This document shows, piece by piece, positions 42,928-53,471 of a DNA stretch of 64,000 nucleotides (positions within the stretch are counted from its first letter, which is position 1; the number at the start of each line of letters is the position of its first letter). Under the pieces are notes generated by a model, which was not told the origin of the DNA, did not search any database, and saw nothing but the letters and a program-made list of their open reading frames with translations. A program made the translations under genes and the position numbers. The stretch covers positions 1,178,001 to 1,242,000 of the forward strand of contig JAJFPB010000010.1 in the NCBI GenBank assembly GCA_020881915.1. Reading direction: 5' to 3'. The stretch is from Paramyrothecium sp. XJ0827. Lineage: Eukaryota; Ascomycota; Sordariomycetes; Hypocreales; Stachybotryaceae.

Positions 42928-43324
42928 CAAATCCTAGTTCAGAGCAACAGGATGAAAATGTAGAGCGGGTGACAACAGAGCGGGACCGCAAGATATCGTA
43001 ACACTCATGTACTGGCATTGCTGAAATAGAAAAAGAGGAAAAGAAAAGGGAGATCATAATGCGATTTCACAAGACAAACCCCTACAGATATATTTCTCTT
43101 AATTCGCGCTTTCAACGTTGAAACATAGCACCTGAACAAGCCAGGGAATGCGAGACAAAGAAATCTTCGTTGCACCGTGTACTTGGAGTCTTACTTCTTC
43201 TTGCCACACGTGTGGATCGTGGAGTTGTATCGATATGAACGAAAGTCTAGGCTGCTGGCGGGTATCTGAGCGCTAGAATAAAAGTTTCCTACACCAGTCG
43301 ACTGTGCAACCGAAGAATGAAATG
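42928..43324. other. Convergent intergenic region
   Basis: Between the 3' ends of the F-box and OB-fold genes. Nothing recognised. Confidence 0.5.
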
Positions 43325-44503
43325 TCAAGATGCTGCGCTATCCTGTACTTGTGCCCACCAGTCCTTGATCCCCTCGACGTCGCACCACCCCAGCTCCAGC
43401 GGATCCTCAAACCACCAACGCCCGTACTTCCCATCACTCGCGTACTTCTTCAGGCTTCCACCGTCAAAGTGGTGGTTCTTGACGCCCACCAGTAGCACGG
43501 CGCTGCCCACGGCGGGCTCGAAGTCGTCGGGGTCCAAGAATACGGTGAGCAGCACGCGCTTCGTGGTGGACGGGTCGGCGATGCGCGCCGTGCGCTGATT
43601 GTACGGCGGCAGGTGGGACGGCTCGACGGGAGAGAGGGAGGTGATGATGGCAAGGATGTTGCACGACCAGTTCTGCTTGTAGGGGAGGTAGGGCAGGGAG
43701 CGGAGGGTGGTTAGCTTGAGGGGGATTTGCGGATCGTGCCAGTCGCGTGGCAGAGCGACGGGGTGCTGCTGCTGCTTGCCTTGTTTTGTGGAGGATGAGG
43801 CAGCCTTTGATGAACTAGACGGCTTTGTTTGCTGGGAGGTTTTCTTAGGAGGCAACATGGTGGCTTCGAATGCTTCAAACTCGTCTTCCATGTCCTGGTC
43901 GTCCTCTATGACAATCCGAGGTACGACCTTCCGGTTCTGGCGTGCGGGCGGTTGGACATCATCGACATCAACCATACCCGCCTGTGCCCTGTCCGCTTCT
44001 AAAGAGTTGTACTCTAGATTTGCTTCTTCAATATCCAGATCTCCCTCGGCAGCAAGCTCCTGGGTGGCGGCAGCGTGCTGGGCTCGCCAGCGGCTCCTGT
44101 ACGATTCATTCCACCCCACAGTCGTCAAGTCCTCCAGCACGAGGAACACCAGATTTTTCGCTTGCGCATCTTCGTCGTCGATTGTCTCCCAGGCCAGCGA
44201 GAAACTGTCTGCCCGAATGTAGGACCCCACGCACACGTCGCCCGTCTCCACGAAGCGGTGCATGGGCCCGCTCAGCATGGCCTGGATGCAGTACTGCCCG
44301 TCGCCCAGCAGCAGGCGCAGGGCCTGCCATCGGCCGCTAGCCGAGACGGGGATGGGGTCTACGCCCTCGACGAGGAAGATGGACGCGGGGGTGCAGAAGC
44401 GCGTCCGCAGGATGTCACGGATGAGAGGCACAGGGAGGAATGGGGCCTGGCCGGGGGCGAGAGTTATGGCATCGGCGTCGAAGACGGCCCCTTCGTCCGA
44501 CAT
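43325..44503 (-). CDS. Protein with two predicted OB-folds, RPA70N-like first domain, 392 aa
   Basis: The start is the ATG at 44503 (MSDEGAVFDAD); no upstream in-frame ATG exists. Residues about 20-140 resemble the N-terminal OB-fold of replication protein A large subunit: RWQALRLLLGDGQYCIQAML, then GDVCVGSYIRADSF and KNLVFLVLEDL. A middle acidic linker (about 165-250) holds Ser/Lys-rich sequence. A second beta-barrel-like domain is at about 265-370 (WSCNILAIITSLSPVEPS, KRVLLTVFLDPDDFEPAVGSAVLLVG, HFDGGSLKKYAS). This pattern suggests a nuclear single-strand DNA or telomere-associated protein, but I cannot name a family; RPA itself is larger and has a zinc-bearing domain. It shares a 254-bp divergent promoter with the nucleotidase gene. 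Confidence 0.65.
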   Translation of the reverse strand: MSDEGAVFDADAITLAPGQAPFLPVPLIRDILRTRFCTPASIFLVEGVDPIPVSASGRWQALRLLLGDGQYCIQAMLSGPMHRFVETGDVCVGSYIRADSFSLAWETIDDEDAQAKNLVFLVLEDLTTVGWNESYRSRWRAQHAAATQELAAEGDLDIEEANLEYNSLEADRAQAGMVDVDDVQPPARQNRKVVPRIVIEDDQDMEDEFEAFEATMLPPKKTSQQTKPSSSSKAASSSTKQGKQQQHPVALPRDWHDPQIPLKLTTLRSLPYLPYKQNWSCNILAIITSLSPVEPSHLPPYNQRTARIADPSTTKRVLLTVFLDPDDFEPAVGSAVLLVGVKNHHFDGGSLKKYASDGKYGRWWFEDPLELGWCDVEGIKDWWAQVQDSAAS

Positions 44504-44757
44504 GTGCGCGGTACCATGATGCGCAAGAAGCAGATACGTGGTGTGGTGTGAATGTGAGTTGCGGCTCACTTGTTGTCAACATTAACAATCACAGCTTGGT
44601 GTTTAAGATGACGTCGATGCATTTATCGGGTTTCATGCTTCAATCGAGGGTGTCGAGCTTCGAGACGTACCTTTACCTCATAGACCCCTCCCCCACCACC
44701 ACCGCCAGCCTTGTCATAAGGTGTCATGCAGCAACCAGCCACTAAATACCCTGAACC

Positions 44758-45843
44758 ATGGACAGCCCCTACGCGCAGGAGCTGATTGTTGCCCTGGGCG
44801 TTGTGCAGCAGGCCGCCAAGCTCAGCCAGTCCATCGTGTCAGCCAACGACAAGGGCGTCGTCGAGAAGGAGGATCTGAGCCCGGTGACCATCGCCGATTT
44901 TGCAATCCAGGCCTTGTTAGTAGCGACCTTCAAGGCTGCTTTTCCGGCAGATAAGTTTGTGGGGGAGGAAAATGCCTCCGATTTGAGGGAGAACCCGGTT
45001 CTGCTGGAGCGAGTCTGGGGCCTCCTGGTCCAGGTATCCCAGGATGAGAATGCCGCCTCGGCATGCAAGCTGCCGCACACGAGGGAGCAAATGTGCGACC
45101 TGATTGACGAGTGTGGTTCCGGCAAACCTGGCCCTGGACGAACCTGGGTCTTTGATCCGATTGACGGCACAAAGACGTATGTGCGGAAAGAGCTGTATGC
45201 CATCAACATTGGCCTCCTTGTCGACGGGAAGCAGGCGCTTGGTGTCGTTGGCTGTCCCAACCTATCCATCACGGCTAAGGCACCTCTCCGCAATGAGGAC
45301 GTGGATCCGTCTGGAAACGGCTGCATCGTGTTTGCGGTGAAGGGCCACGGCGCCTATGTCCGCCCGCTCGCCGGCTCAGTTCAAGATGTCCAGCCGTCGA
45401 GGATACCGAAGCTGGACTCCAAGCCCCTGGAACTGAGCGACGTCCGCTTCATCACCTGCGTGCGGATGGTGGACTCGGCTCTCGACGGCACCCACGAAGC
45501 AGTCGCCAAGAAGATCGGCGTTCCGTTTCCGGGCTGCGACCTCCTCCCCTGGGTGCTGCGTTGGGCCACGCTCGCCATGGGCCTCGGCAACACCATCATC
45601 TGGGTCTACAAGAGCCGGGACCGGCTGGCCAAGATCTGGGACCACACCGGCGCGATGCTGCTGTACGAGGAGACGGGCGGCAAGATCACGGACGTGCGCG
45701 GCAAGGACGTCGATTTGTCGGTGGGGAGGAAGACGACCGCTAACTTTGGCTTCATCGCGGCGCCGGCGAGCATACACGGGAAACTCCTGGAGTCGGTGCA
45801 CGAGGTGTTGAGGGAGCAGGGGCATGGGGATTTCCTGGAGTAG
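44758..45843 (+). CDS. 3'(2'),5'-bisphosphate nucleotidase, HAL2/MET22 type, 361 aa
   Basis: Single exon. It belongs to the lithium-sensitive inositol phosphatase superfamily: the metal-binding residues appear as SPVTIADFAIQALL, KFVGEEN, WVFDPIDGTKTYVR and AKIWDHTGAMLLYEETGG. The HAL2/MET22 branch removes the 3'-phosphate from PAP made during sulfate assimilation, protecting cells from PAP poisoning; it is the target of lithium and sodium toxicity in yeast. Length matches that branch (about 355). The usual G-F after DPIDGTK is T-Y here, a small departure. Cytosolic. It diverges from the OB-fold gene and converges on an epimerase gene. Confidence 0.92.
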   Translation: MDSPYAQELIVALGVVQQAAKLSQSIVSANDKGVVEKEDLSPVTIADFAIQALLVATFKAAFPADKFVGEENASDLRENPVLLERVWGLLVQVSQDENAASACKLPHTREQMCDLIDECGSGKPGPGRTWVFDPIDGTKTYVRKELYAINIGLLVDGKQALGVVGCPNLSITAKAPLRNEDVDPSGNGCIVFAVKGHGAYVRPLAGSVQDVQPSRIPKLDSKPLELSDVRFITCVRMVDSALDGTHEAVAKKIGVPFPGCDLLPWVLRWATLAMGLGNTIIWVYKSRDRLAKIWDHTGAMLLYEETGGKITDVRGKDVDLSVGRKTTANFGFIAAPASIHGKLLESVHEVLREQGHGDFLE

Positions 45844-45951
45844 TTGATGGGACTGGTTGCGGCGACAATCATTGAAGGAAGACAAAAGTGCAATTTAATA
45901 TCCTAGCTGAGTTTTTCACCTAGATTATGCGATGCATTCATGATACCGCAT

Positions 45952-46959
45952 TCATCTCGATGTATAGACGCCCGTGCTCACAGGGTGGTACCCCTTCTTC
46001 CCCACTTGTGTCGACAGTTCGCTCCGCCAATCCTCTCTATTCCCCAAGCGCTCGAGCGTCTTGTCAAAGGTGTAGTTGGGGGCCCAGTCAAGTTCCCGGA
46101 CGGCCTTGCTCGAGTCATACACGCGGTCGAGGCGCTGAAGGTAGTGCCACCCGAGGTTCATGAAGATCGTGTACACAGCGGGCGAGCATCGCTGGAAGAC
46201 CTCGGCCGGGTTGCTGTCCAGTGCCGCAAGCGTCTCAGGGTCGTTGGGGAACGGGGGCGGGGCGCTGATGATGTACTTGCCCCAGCGCAGCTCGCGGGCC
46301 TTGCGCATCGCGCAAACGGCAGCGTCGACGATGTCGGCGATGTCGCAGCGGCGGTAGGCCAGCTCCAGTACCTTCAGATTGTCGTCCTGCATGGCGGTGC
46401 GACGATCCTCATCGTCATCCTCTTCGGGGAAGAAGCGGCTCGTGCGCAGTACGAGAACCGGAATATCTGACAGCTTATGGACCAGGAAGCACATGTCCTC
46501 GGCGGCTACCTTTGTAATGCCGTAGATGTTCTTGGGCTTGGGCACGACATCCTCGTTGATCCAGGCAGCAGGCGACCCGGGTTTCGGGCTCAAAGCAGTG
46601 CCGAAAGTGCTGGTGGTGCTGAAGAAGACAAAACTCTCGAGGTTTGAGGAGATGTGCTGGGCGGCCTCCTCGAGCAGCACGAGGGTGCCGGTGATGTTGG
46701 TCTCGACGAACTGTTGGTTGGTGTGGCTGCAGATGTGCGGCTTGTGGAGGGTGGCGGCGTGGAGGACATGCTTGATGGGGTTGTCCTTGAAGATGGAGGC
46801 CACCAGTGCGCGGTCGGTGATTGAGCCGACAATATTTGTGGTGTCGGACTCGAGGATGTCAAGGCCGAGAGGAGTGAAGCCGAGGGACGGCAGTGCCAGC
46901 ATGAGGGCAGTGCCGAGGTGGCCTGCGGAGCCGGTGACGAGGACGTCGAATTGAGACAT
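45952..46959 (-). CDS. NAD-dependent epimerase/dehydratase (extended SDR), 335 aa
   Basis: Single exon. The N-terminus has the nucleotide-binding turn VLVTGSAGHLGTAL with an acidic residue after strand 2 (LGLDILES), pointing to NAD. The active site has Ser/Thr in VFFSTTSTFG and the YGITKVAAEDM Y-x3-K pair. Extended SDRs of this kind act on nucleotide sugars; the substrate here cannot be told. An unusual acidic insert (RFFPEEDDDEDRR) sits in the substrate domain, which is also seen in fungal relatives of this type. Cytosolic. Confidence 0.92.
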   Translation of the reverse strand: MSQFDVLVTGSAGHLGTALMLALPSLGFTPLGLDILESDTTNIVGSITDRALVASIFKDNPIKHVLHAATLHKPHICSHTNQQFVETNITGTLVLLEEAAQHISSNLESFVFFSTTSTFGTALSPKPGSPAAWINEDVVPKPKNIYGITKVAAEDMCFLVHKLSDIPVLVLRTSRFFPEEDDDEDRRTAMQDDNLKVLELAYRRCDIADIVDAAVCAMRKARELRWGKYIISAPPPFPNDPETLAALDSNPAEVFQRCSPAVYTIFMNLGWHYLQRLDRVYDSSKAVRELDWAPNYTFDKTLERLGNREDWRSELSTQVGKKGYHPVSTGVYTSR

Positions 46960-47529
46960 GGTGAGCGCTGCCTACAGACCCGACCAGTGCTTAAGGTATC
47001 CAAAGAAGCCACGGTGATCACTCAGATATAAACAAGCGGACGGCTACGCGCCGCTACTCTGGTGTTGGTGGATGGGGCCGGTGAATGACTCAGCCCGGGA
47101 TTGAAGGCCGACCGGAGACCGCCGAGTGCCCCGTGGCGTGGACTTGACTGTAATTGTTTGGAGATAAAGGTAGCAAAAGCAGCCAAAGAGCTATCGTTAG
47201 TCGAACAGAATGAGGACTACTGTTCCTCCAACACCGCTCCAAGTTTTTGTTGTCAATGGATTGATGAGAGGGCGAAAGTCCATCTGTGGTGGAGCTGCGA
47301 GCAGCCGCACGATTCTGTGGAGCAAAAAGTCAATGCCGGCGTCGGGTGCGGACAGGTGCTCCGGCAGCCACCAATCACGCATATGGATCACCACTACTTG
47401 ACATCAACTACATTATTTTGCCGGGGTCTGAGAGAAACAGAGGCAACACTGCTGATCAACTAAACGCCTGGCCAAATTTTGTCAACTTTGATCCGTATAG
47501 TTAGAGCGACTAGATGCACTATGCTTCAT
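46960..47529. other. Intergenic, nothing recognised
   Basis: Upstream of the epimerase gene. Short overlapping frames at 47101-47504 have no support. Confidence 0.5.
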
Positions 47530-48208
47530 TTAGGTCTTCACTGTTGTAGGTTTGAGCGTAGCCGCAGCCAGGAAATGCAGCGAAGTAACCCCCTTTGCAA
47601 CCGCAGCCTTGTCACCCGTCTTCGCTTGGACTTCCAGTCTTTCCAGGTCCCGGTCAACTCCCACTGAACCGGGGTCGCCACGGCGATTTTCGGAGAAGCG
47701 ATCAGCTGTCCCTCCCTCCTTGCTAGGACAAACTCTCCCACTGAAGCGTCTGGCTGATTGGCAGCAACAGAGGAGGAACATCTGAGTACGAGCCAGGGTG
47801 TGAGTGCGGCATCCGTTGGGCGAGGCATAGACGCTCAACGTCTCAAGGTCCGCCACCTCCCCCGAAGCCTCAAGATACCCAGATAAAAGATCCCTGATGG
47901 GAAGTTCGCCTTGGTCAAGCGCTGGTTTGATACTCTTAATGCTTCGGACCTGATATCACTAAGGCTTGGGTCGAGTCAGTTTTCCGGATACAGGTAGACC
48001 TTCCTGTTTGCAATCCATGTGTCGATGGATACCATGAGACTTGCGTTTCCGCTTGAGAATGTGATAGGATGTTTTGAATTTTAGATTTAATCCGGGGCAG
48101 ACCATAGTCTGGGGGAAGCCTATGACGCCCAAAACTTACTGTATCTGTCGGGAAATGGTCATCGAGTGAGCGTAGGGCTGCAGTTCCCAGATACTCCAGA
48201 TGATGCAT
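47530..48208 (-). CDS. Possible three-exon gene, 120 aa, unknown function
   Basis: On the minus strand three segments join in phase to an unbroken 120-codon frame: 48140-48208 (ATG start, ends with a strong GTAAGT donor), 47790-47949 (acceptor TATCAG, donor GTACTC) and 47530-47663 (acceptor GTTCAG, stop TAA). The product begins MHHLEYLGTAALRSLDDHF and ends with an amphipathic stretch (RDLERLEVQAKTGDKAAVAK). Introns would be 190 and 126 nt, longer than usual here. A nearer acceptor, also CAG-TGGGAG, gives a 49-nt intron and a basic, unlikely tail. No family recognised, no signal peptide. It may be a real small gene or a coincidence of phases; transcript data are needed to decide. Confidence 0.33.
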
Positions 48209-48986
48209 CTCATGAATCTTATGCGGACTGTGCTCCTATTTTGATCATTCTTGGTCTTTTAAAGAGTGGGTCAAGGTAGTTCAAAGTGCCGTGTCTCAGG
48301 TTTGCGCGTGCAGGTATCTCTCTCAAGACTCTAGAATATTTAACTTAGGATGCAGAGGGGGGCGGAAACAATCTTCCGTTGGCGTGACATTTTCCTGATG
48401 TCTGATAGAAGATTGGACTTGGCATCGGGCAAATTGCCGTTCCTGTTTGATGGATTGCTTTCTTTTAGCTGAAAGTTGACATCAAGCCCAACTCCAGCAC
48501 AGACCCAATCTTAGTTTGGGCAAGGTGTACGACATGTTTTGTAAGGAATAGCAACAACAGTAGCGCCGTACGTACATAAGTAGGATCCTGTCATGACAAG
48601 AGCTTTGGCAAGATTCGGATCCATAGTAAAACGATGCAAGTTGCATGAGCGAAAGGCGTTTGCGTAAATCAGGAAATATTCACGGTTGGGCAAGATCATT
48701 GTAAGCCAAAGGCGCAGCAGTCTTTCATTCTATTGTTCGATCGAGTGACGATCACAATTTGTGCACGCAAACCTCCAATCACACTCAAGCGACCTTCAAA
48801 AGATCAACGAGTGGAAAGCCAAGATCGCCAATGGTCATTGAAGTGCCCATGATCCACCGAACCGGGATTCGCATCCAAGCGATAATACGAGATGACTTGA
48901 CTTAAATTGCTGCCTGCTTACCCCGCCCAGTTCCTCAAGTCTTCAGCGGCGCACTCCTTCTTCACAACCAGAAAGGACTCCTCAAA
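48209..48986. other. Intergenic, promoter side of the tannase gene
   Basis: AT-rich spacer without convincing features. Confidence 0.5.
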
Positions 48987-50597
48987 ATGGTCCTCGCAAT
49001 GGGTTTGCGCGGTTTCTTCCTCGCCGTATTTGCCACGCTCAGCTCAACATCGGCGGCATCAAGCCATGACAGCAACAATGCCACCCGATGTGACGCTATT
49101 GCCGTGCCTGAGATCCCTGGAGCCGAGGTCGTGTCCTTCGCAGCCACCGAACGATATAACATGAGCGGTTTCGGCCTCAACTACACGGCTGCAGAGTTCC
49201 AACCGGTATTTGGCATCAACGTATGCGAGGTCAAGGTTGCGTTGAAACGCCTAGGAGCAGGCCACGAGATTGGCTTCCAGATATGGCTGCCGCTCAAGGA
49301 TTGGAACGGCAGGTTCCTTGGAAACGGCGGGGGTGGTTTTCAGGCCGGCTATCCAGACACTACAGGGCTCTATCACGCTAGCCAAGGGTTTGCTGCTGGA
49401 GTCACGGATGGTGGGAAGATTGCAAATGCAACCGATTTCTTCCTCGATGAGATGTTGATCGATGGTGTGGTTGACAAAGATCGGTTGGCCGACTTTTCCT
49501 TCCGCGCTCTTCACGACTTGGCAATCATTGGCAAAGCTGTGACGGAAAGCTTCTATGGAGTCAAACCCCATCATTCGTATTGGCATGGATGTTCTCAGGG
49601 GGGTCGACAGGGCTATATCCTAGCTCAACGATACCCCAAAGACTTTGATGGTATCCTATCTATTGCTCCTGTTCTGTATCTCCCAGAAGCACTTCTTGGA
49701 ACTGGGTGGGGTGAGCTCACTCAAAGAAGGCTTCAACATACGGTGCCCGCTTGTGTTTACAATGCCTTCTCTCAAGCAGCGGTCAAAGAGTGTGATGGTC
49801 TCGACGGCGTTATAGACGATGTTGTCTCCAATATTGATGCATGCGATTTTGATCCCTTCTCCCTGGTAGGCCAGCCAATTCTCTGCGAGGGTAACAACAC
49901 TGTCAAGGTTTCTTCGGAGGATGCAGAGGTCATGGCAATCATTAAGAGTGGCCCAAAATCTTCTCGTGGTGTCCAGCTATATCCCGAATGGCCGTGGGGG
50001 ATGAACTTCACCGAAACAACGTTACCAACAGCGCAGACTCTGTGGGATTCATGGCTGCAGGTGATGATCAATAAGGATCCAGACTATGATGTCTCCACAT
50101 ACACGACACTGGAGCAATTCAGTGACTTCCTTGCCCTCTCTCAGAGCGAATACAACAGCTTGCTGGGAACCGATAACCCTGATCTCACAGGCTTCCGCGA
50201 TAACGGTGGTAAGCTCCTATCATGGCACGGCTTGGCAGATCAGCTCCTACCAGCCGCCACTACTATCAGATACCGTAAAGAGGTGGAGGCGATCATGGGT
50301 GGCAATGAGCTCGTCAACGACTTCTATCGACTTTTCCTGCCACCAGGAATCGCCCACTGTATCGGCGGAAATGGACCGTGGCCTAGCGACTCGTTGAGCT
50401 CTCTCATCCGCTGGGTCGAGGAGGACAAGGCTCCGAGCGCTCTGCATGGCCCGGCTGGTACTTGGAGAAGCAAGCCTCGAACTCGGATAATCTGTCCATA
50501 TCCCTTGGTTGACCGGTATGACGGCAAAGGTGATCCGGACGATGCTGGAAGCTATTTTTGTGACACAGAGTATGCTGATCCAGTGTATGAGCTTTAG
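48987..50597 (+). CDS. Secreted tannase/feruloyl esterase family protein, 536 aa
   Basis: Intronless. A signal peptide of about 24 residues (GLRGFFLAVFATLSSTSAAS) is followed by the alpha/beta-hydrolase of the tannase family with its lid domain. The catalytic Ser203 is in YWHGCSQGGRQG, Asp418 in SWHGLADQLLP and His457 in PPGIAHCIGG. Cys202 and Cys458 lie next to the Ser and His and form the family's typical disulfide (the CS-D-HC motif). Calcium-loop-like Asp-rich sequence (CDGLDGVIDDVVSNIDACDFDP) is present. Family members cleave gallate or ferulate esters from tannins and plant walls. Several N-glycosylation sites fit secretion. Substrate preference cannot be judged from sequence. All catalytic residues are intact. 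Confidence 0.93.
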   Translation: MVLAMGLRGFFLAVFATLSSTSAASSHDSNNATRCDAIAVPEIPGAEVVSFAATERYNMSGFGLNYTAAEFQPVFGINVCEVKVALKRLGAGHEIGFQIWLPLKDWNGRFLGNGGGGFQAGYPDTTGLYHASQGFAAGVTDGGKIANATDFFLDEMLIDGVVDKDRLADFSFRALHDLAIIGKAVTESFYGVKPHHSYWHGCSQGGRQGYILAQRYPKDFDGILSIAPVLYLPEALLGTGWGELTQRRLQHTVPACVYNAFSQAAVKECDGLDGVIDDVVSNIDACDFDPFSLVGQPILCEGNNTVKVSSEDAEVMAIIKSGPKSSRGVQLYPEWPWGMNFTETTLPTAQTLWDSWLQVMINKDPDYDVSTYTTLEQFSDFLALSQSEYNSLLGTDNPDLTGFRDNGGKLLSWHGLADQLLPAATTIRYRKEVEAIMGGNELVNDFYRLFLPPGIAHCIGGNGPWPSDSLSSLIRWVEEDKAPSALHGPAGTWRSKPRTRIICPYPLVDRYDGKGDPDDAGSYFCDTEYADPVYEL

Positions 50598-51060
50598 TCA
50601 TGGTACTGAACAAAACTATGTCAAGACATCCCTGGGGTTTTAGTTTTTGCCAACAACAGGATAACACTGAGATAGAGTAAGAGAACATCTAGGAAAAATC
50701 AAATGGAGAATTATGCTACCCACCTTCAAGACCCATTCTAGCTCATCTCCTGTTTTTCCAATGTGCAGGAGATAGTCACCTTTATAGTATTCTTAACATT
50801 GCTAGAGTTTTGCATCGGTTATATTGACACTGGCTCACCAGTTCGCTGGTTATTGAAGGTTCCGGAAAACTTGGCCGAAAAGGGAAAGCCGGGGGCATCA
50901 CCACAGCCGAAACCCGAGGCCCACTCCCCACTAAAATTCGCAAAATGACCGCCCTAATTTTCACCGATTGCTACGTTCACGACACTTGACTACTCTTTTC
51001 GTCTGAACCCTCACATTCGTCTCCAATTGTCCTGGTGGCTCGTGAGTGTCTGAGACCACC
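50598..51060. other. Intergenic, nothing recognised
   Basis: Spacer between the tannase and EamA transporter genes; presumably the latter's promoter. Confidence 0.5.
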
Positions 51061-52549
51061 ATGAAGGACCAAACTCACGGTGACTCTGCCGTCTTGCGGA
51101 CTGAGCCCCAGGAAACCACGCCTTTGTTACGTGGCAATGTGTCTGACTCCACGTCTTCCGGTCTCTCCACGTCGGGATCTGTCGGCTCGGGGGTGGACAG
51201 GGAGACTCGCTTCAGCAGATTCGCCAAAGGCGCCAAGGCATTCTGCGACAGGAACTTGGGACTTTTGTTTGTCTTCATAGCTCAGATGTTCGCCTCCATT
51301 GTATGTTAACGAACACAACTCTGCCCTAGCGAAAGCTGTGAACTAACCAAACAGATGGCCATGACGACGCGTTTGCTAGCAACGAGCTTTGACACGAAGT
51401 TCCATGCTCTTCAAATCATCTTTGTTCGCATGTTCTTCACTGGCTTGATTGGTTCGGCATACATGTGGTACAAGCAGGTGCCCGGGTTCCCGCTGGGTCC
51501 ACGCGGAGTTCGTGGCCTGCTAGTGTTGCGTGGTGTGGCAGGGTCGGTTGGACTGTTCGGGCTTTACTGTAAGTTGAACTCATTTAAGTGTTGAAGTAGT
51601 GCTGACAACCAAGCTAGACTCACTAACTTTCCTCGACATCTCTGACGCAACTGTCATTACGTTCCTCGTGCCAGTCATGACCACCTTCGTTTGCTGGCTT
51701 GCTCTAGATGTAAGAAGACATTTTCTGTCACCATTTCAAAGTTCGAAACTGACTGTCAAACGAAGGAACCCTTTACCATCAAGGAAGCTCTTGCTGGATT
51801 GCTTGCTTTTGTGGGTGTTCTGTTCATTGCTCGCCCGGCATTCCTTTTCCCAAGCCAGGACGAAAGCAGGCCCCATGCCATGCGCGAGATGTCAACTGAA
51901 TTTGGACCTTTCGGCATCTTACCTCCTGTTGAGGCGACACCAACTCAACGAACCTTTGCCGTTGCATGTGCAATTCTCGGGGCCTTTGCTGCAGCCACAG
52001 CATATGCTACGATCCGTATTATCGGGAAGCGAGCGCATTCTCTTGTCAGTGTGAATTATTTCGCAGTATTGGCAACCGTCATGTCCTTCACCATTATCAT
52101 GGTTCATCCCGACCTCAAATTTGAGATTCCCAAGACAACGACACAATGGTAAATACCCAATTGGATATACCTAACTGCAATATCTGCGGCTAAACCTTCT
52201 TAGGCTACTCCTTTGCTCAATCGGTGTCTCCGGATTTCTCCTGCAAGTACTCCTTACTGAAGGGTTACAGAGAGAAAAGGCGGGCAGGGCTACGAATCTG
52301 ATCGTAAGTTTTGACCCAACCAGTTGACCGAGACGAATGACTCACGGGATACAGTACACGCAACTCGTTTTCGCCCTCATCATCGAACGCGTGATCTGGG
52401 GAACCACACCTCCAATGTCGAGCCTGCTAGGCAGTGTCTTCGTCATTGGTGCTGCGGTCTGGGTGAGCGTTCAAAAGCAGAAGGCACAGGAGCCGAAGCC
52501 GACCTCAAGCCGTGAGGAAGAAGAAGGGTTGTTGAACAGCGAATCATGA
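51061..52549 (+). CDS. EamA/DMT-family membrane transporter, 407 aa (6 exons)
   Basis: Exons 51061-51300, 51355-51568, 51618-51709, 51766-52148, 52204-52303 and 52355-52549 join in phase with introns of 49-56 nt. A 65-residue polar N-terminus with an ETTPLL motif, of the acidic dileucine sorting type, leads to ten predicted helices in two EamA repeats: LLFVFIAQMFAS, LQIIFVRMFFTG, then LYYSLTFLDISDATVITFLVPVM with the expected SDA motif, and the second half starting RTFAVACAILGAFAAATAYA. It resembles SLC35G-type proteins. The substrate is unknown; acyl-malonyl, nucleotide sugar or drug transport have all been reported in this superfamily. The C-terminus (EEEEGLLNSES) may also carry a sorting signal. 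Confidence 0.92.
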
Positions 52550-53371
52550 CCTGGTATTTATGGGATGTCAAGGCAATCCCGGGCGCCGTAGCTTTGCATT
52601 CATATTGATGAACCCCAGTCTTCTTTAGAGTCACAGATGATAACTGCCACGAAGTTGTCCCAATGTAATATAGATGGTGTCGTCGGGGTCTATCTGCATT
52701 TGAGGCTCTTGTGGTGTTCTCTCGGCCCACGGGATTCCTGTTACATATTATCAAGTAGGTAGCCACCACGTGAAGATTCATCGAGCCACCACGCTGTCAC
52801 CAAGCTCATTTTCTGAAGAACTTGACTTTGTGGCATTACGTTGTCCTGTAATGCCCTGGAGTCATAGCAAGGGACTATCTCACAAACGTGAAGCCAAGTT
52901 GTACATTTCAATATCCCTTGTGCTGCATATTCTTCCAGAAGGGCAAGCCTAGTACCCTTGCGGGCGGAATGCAGTCTCGTAAAGTACATCGGCTTATTAC
53001 TCAGGCTGTATTAATTTTTTGATTGATAAGAGTACGGAGTGGTAAGAGCAGTGAAACCAAGCGAACTTTGGCTCCGTCCTGTCTCGCAATTCACCTTCCG
53101 CATCAACGGTATGACGTACATTTTGTTTGAGATCAATTCACGGGATGTTGGTCCCGCCAGACCGTCATTCCAGATCGTGGGAGAATAGCAGCGAAACTGT
53201 CATGGTGTTCTACTACATTCCATTGCACCGGAGTAGTTTTGGGAGAAACAATATATCGGAGTCTGGGCATGCCCACACTGCAGTGTAACCTGTCTCAGGA
53301 GTGTTCTATACGAGACAGTTTCAGAACTAAGGGACTGTCAAGATCCACAGCTTTTGGTTTTAAAGCGAAGA
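52550..53371. other. Intergenic, nothing recognised
   Basis: An 820-bp spacer without a coding signal on either strand. Confidence 0.5.
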
Positions 53372-53378
53372 TATAAAA
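53372..53378 (+). promoter_or_regulatory. TATA box of the four-exon small secreted protein gene
   Basis: TATAAAA lies 94-100 bases before the ATG at 53472 and is followed by a C/T-rich leader. It is the best TATA match in the window. Confidence 0.55.
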
Positions 53379-53471
53379 CGGTTGTCTCTGTCCTACCTAT
53401 TATGTTCCTGATCGTATCTCCACGACTCAGAAGTTCGACTAAAACGTTAACTACTAGTACTATTAGCAAAC

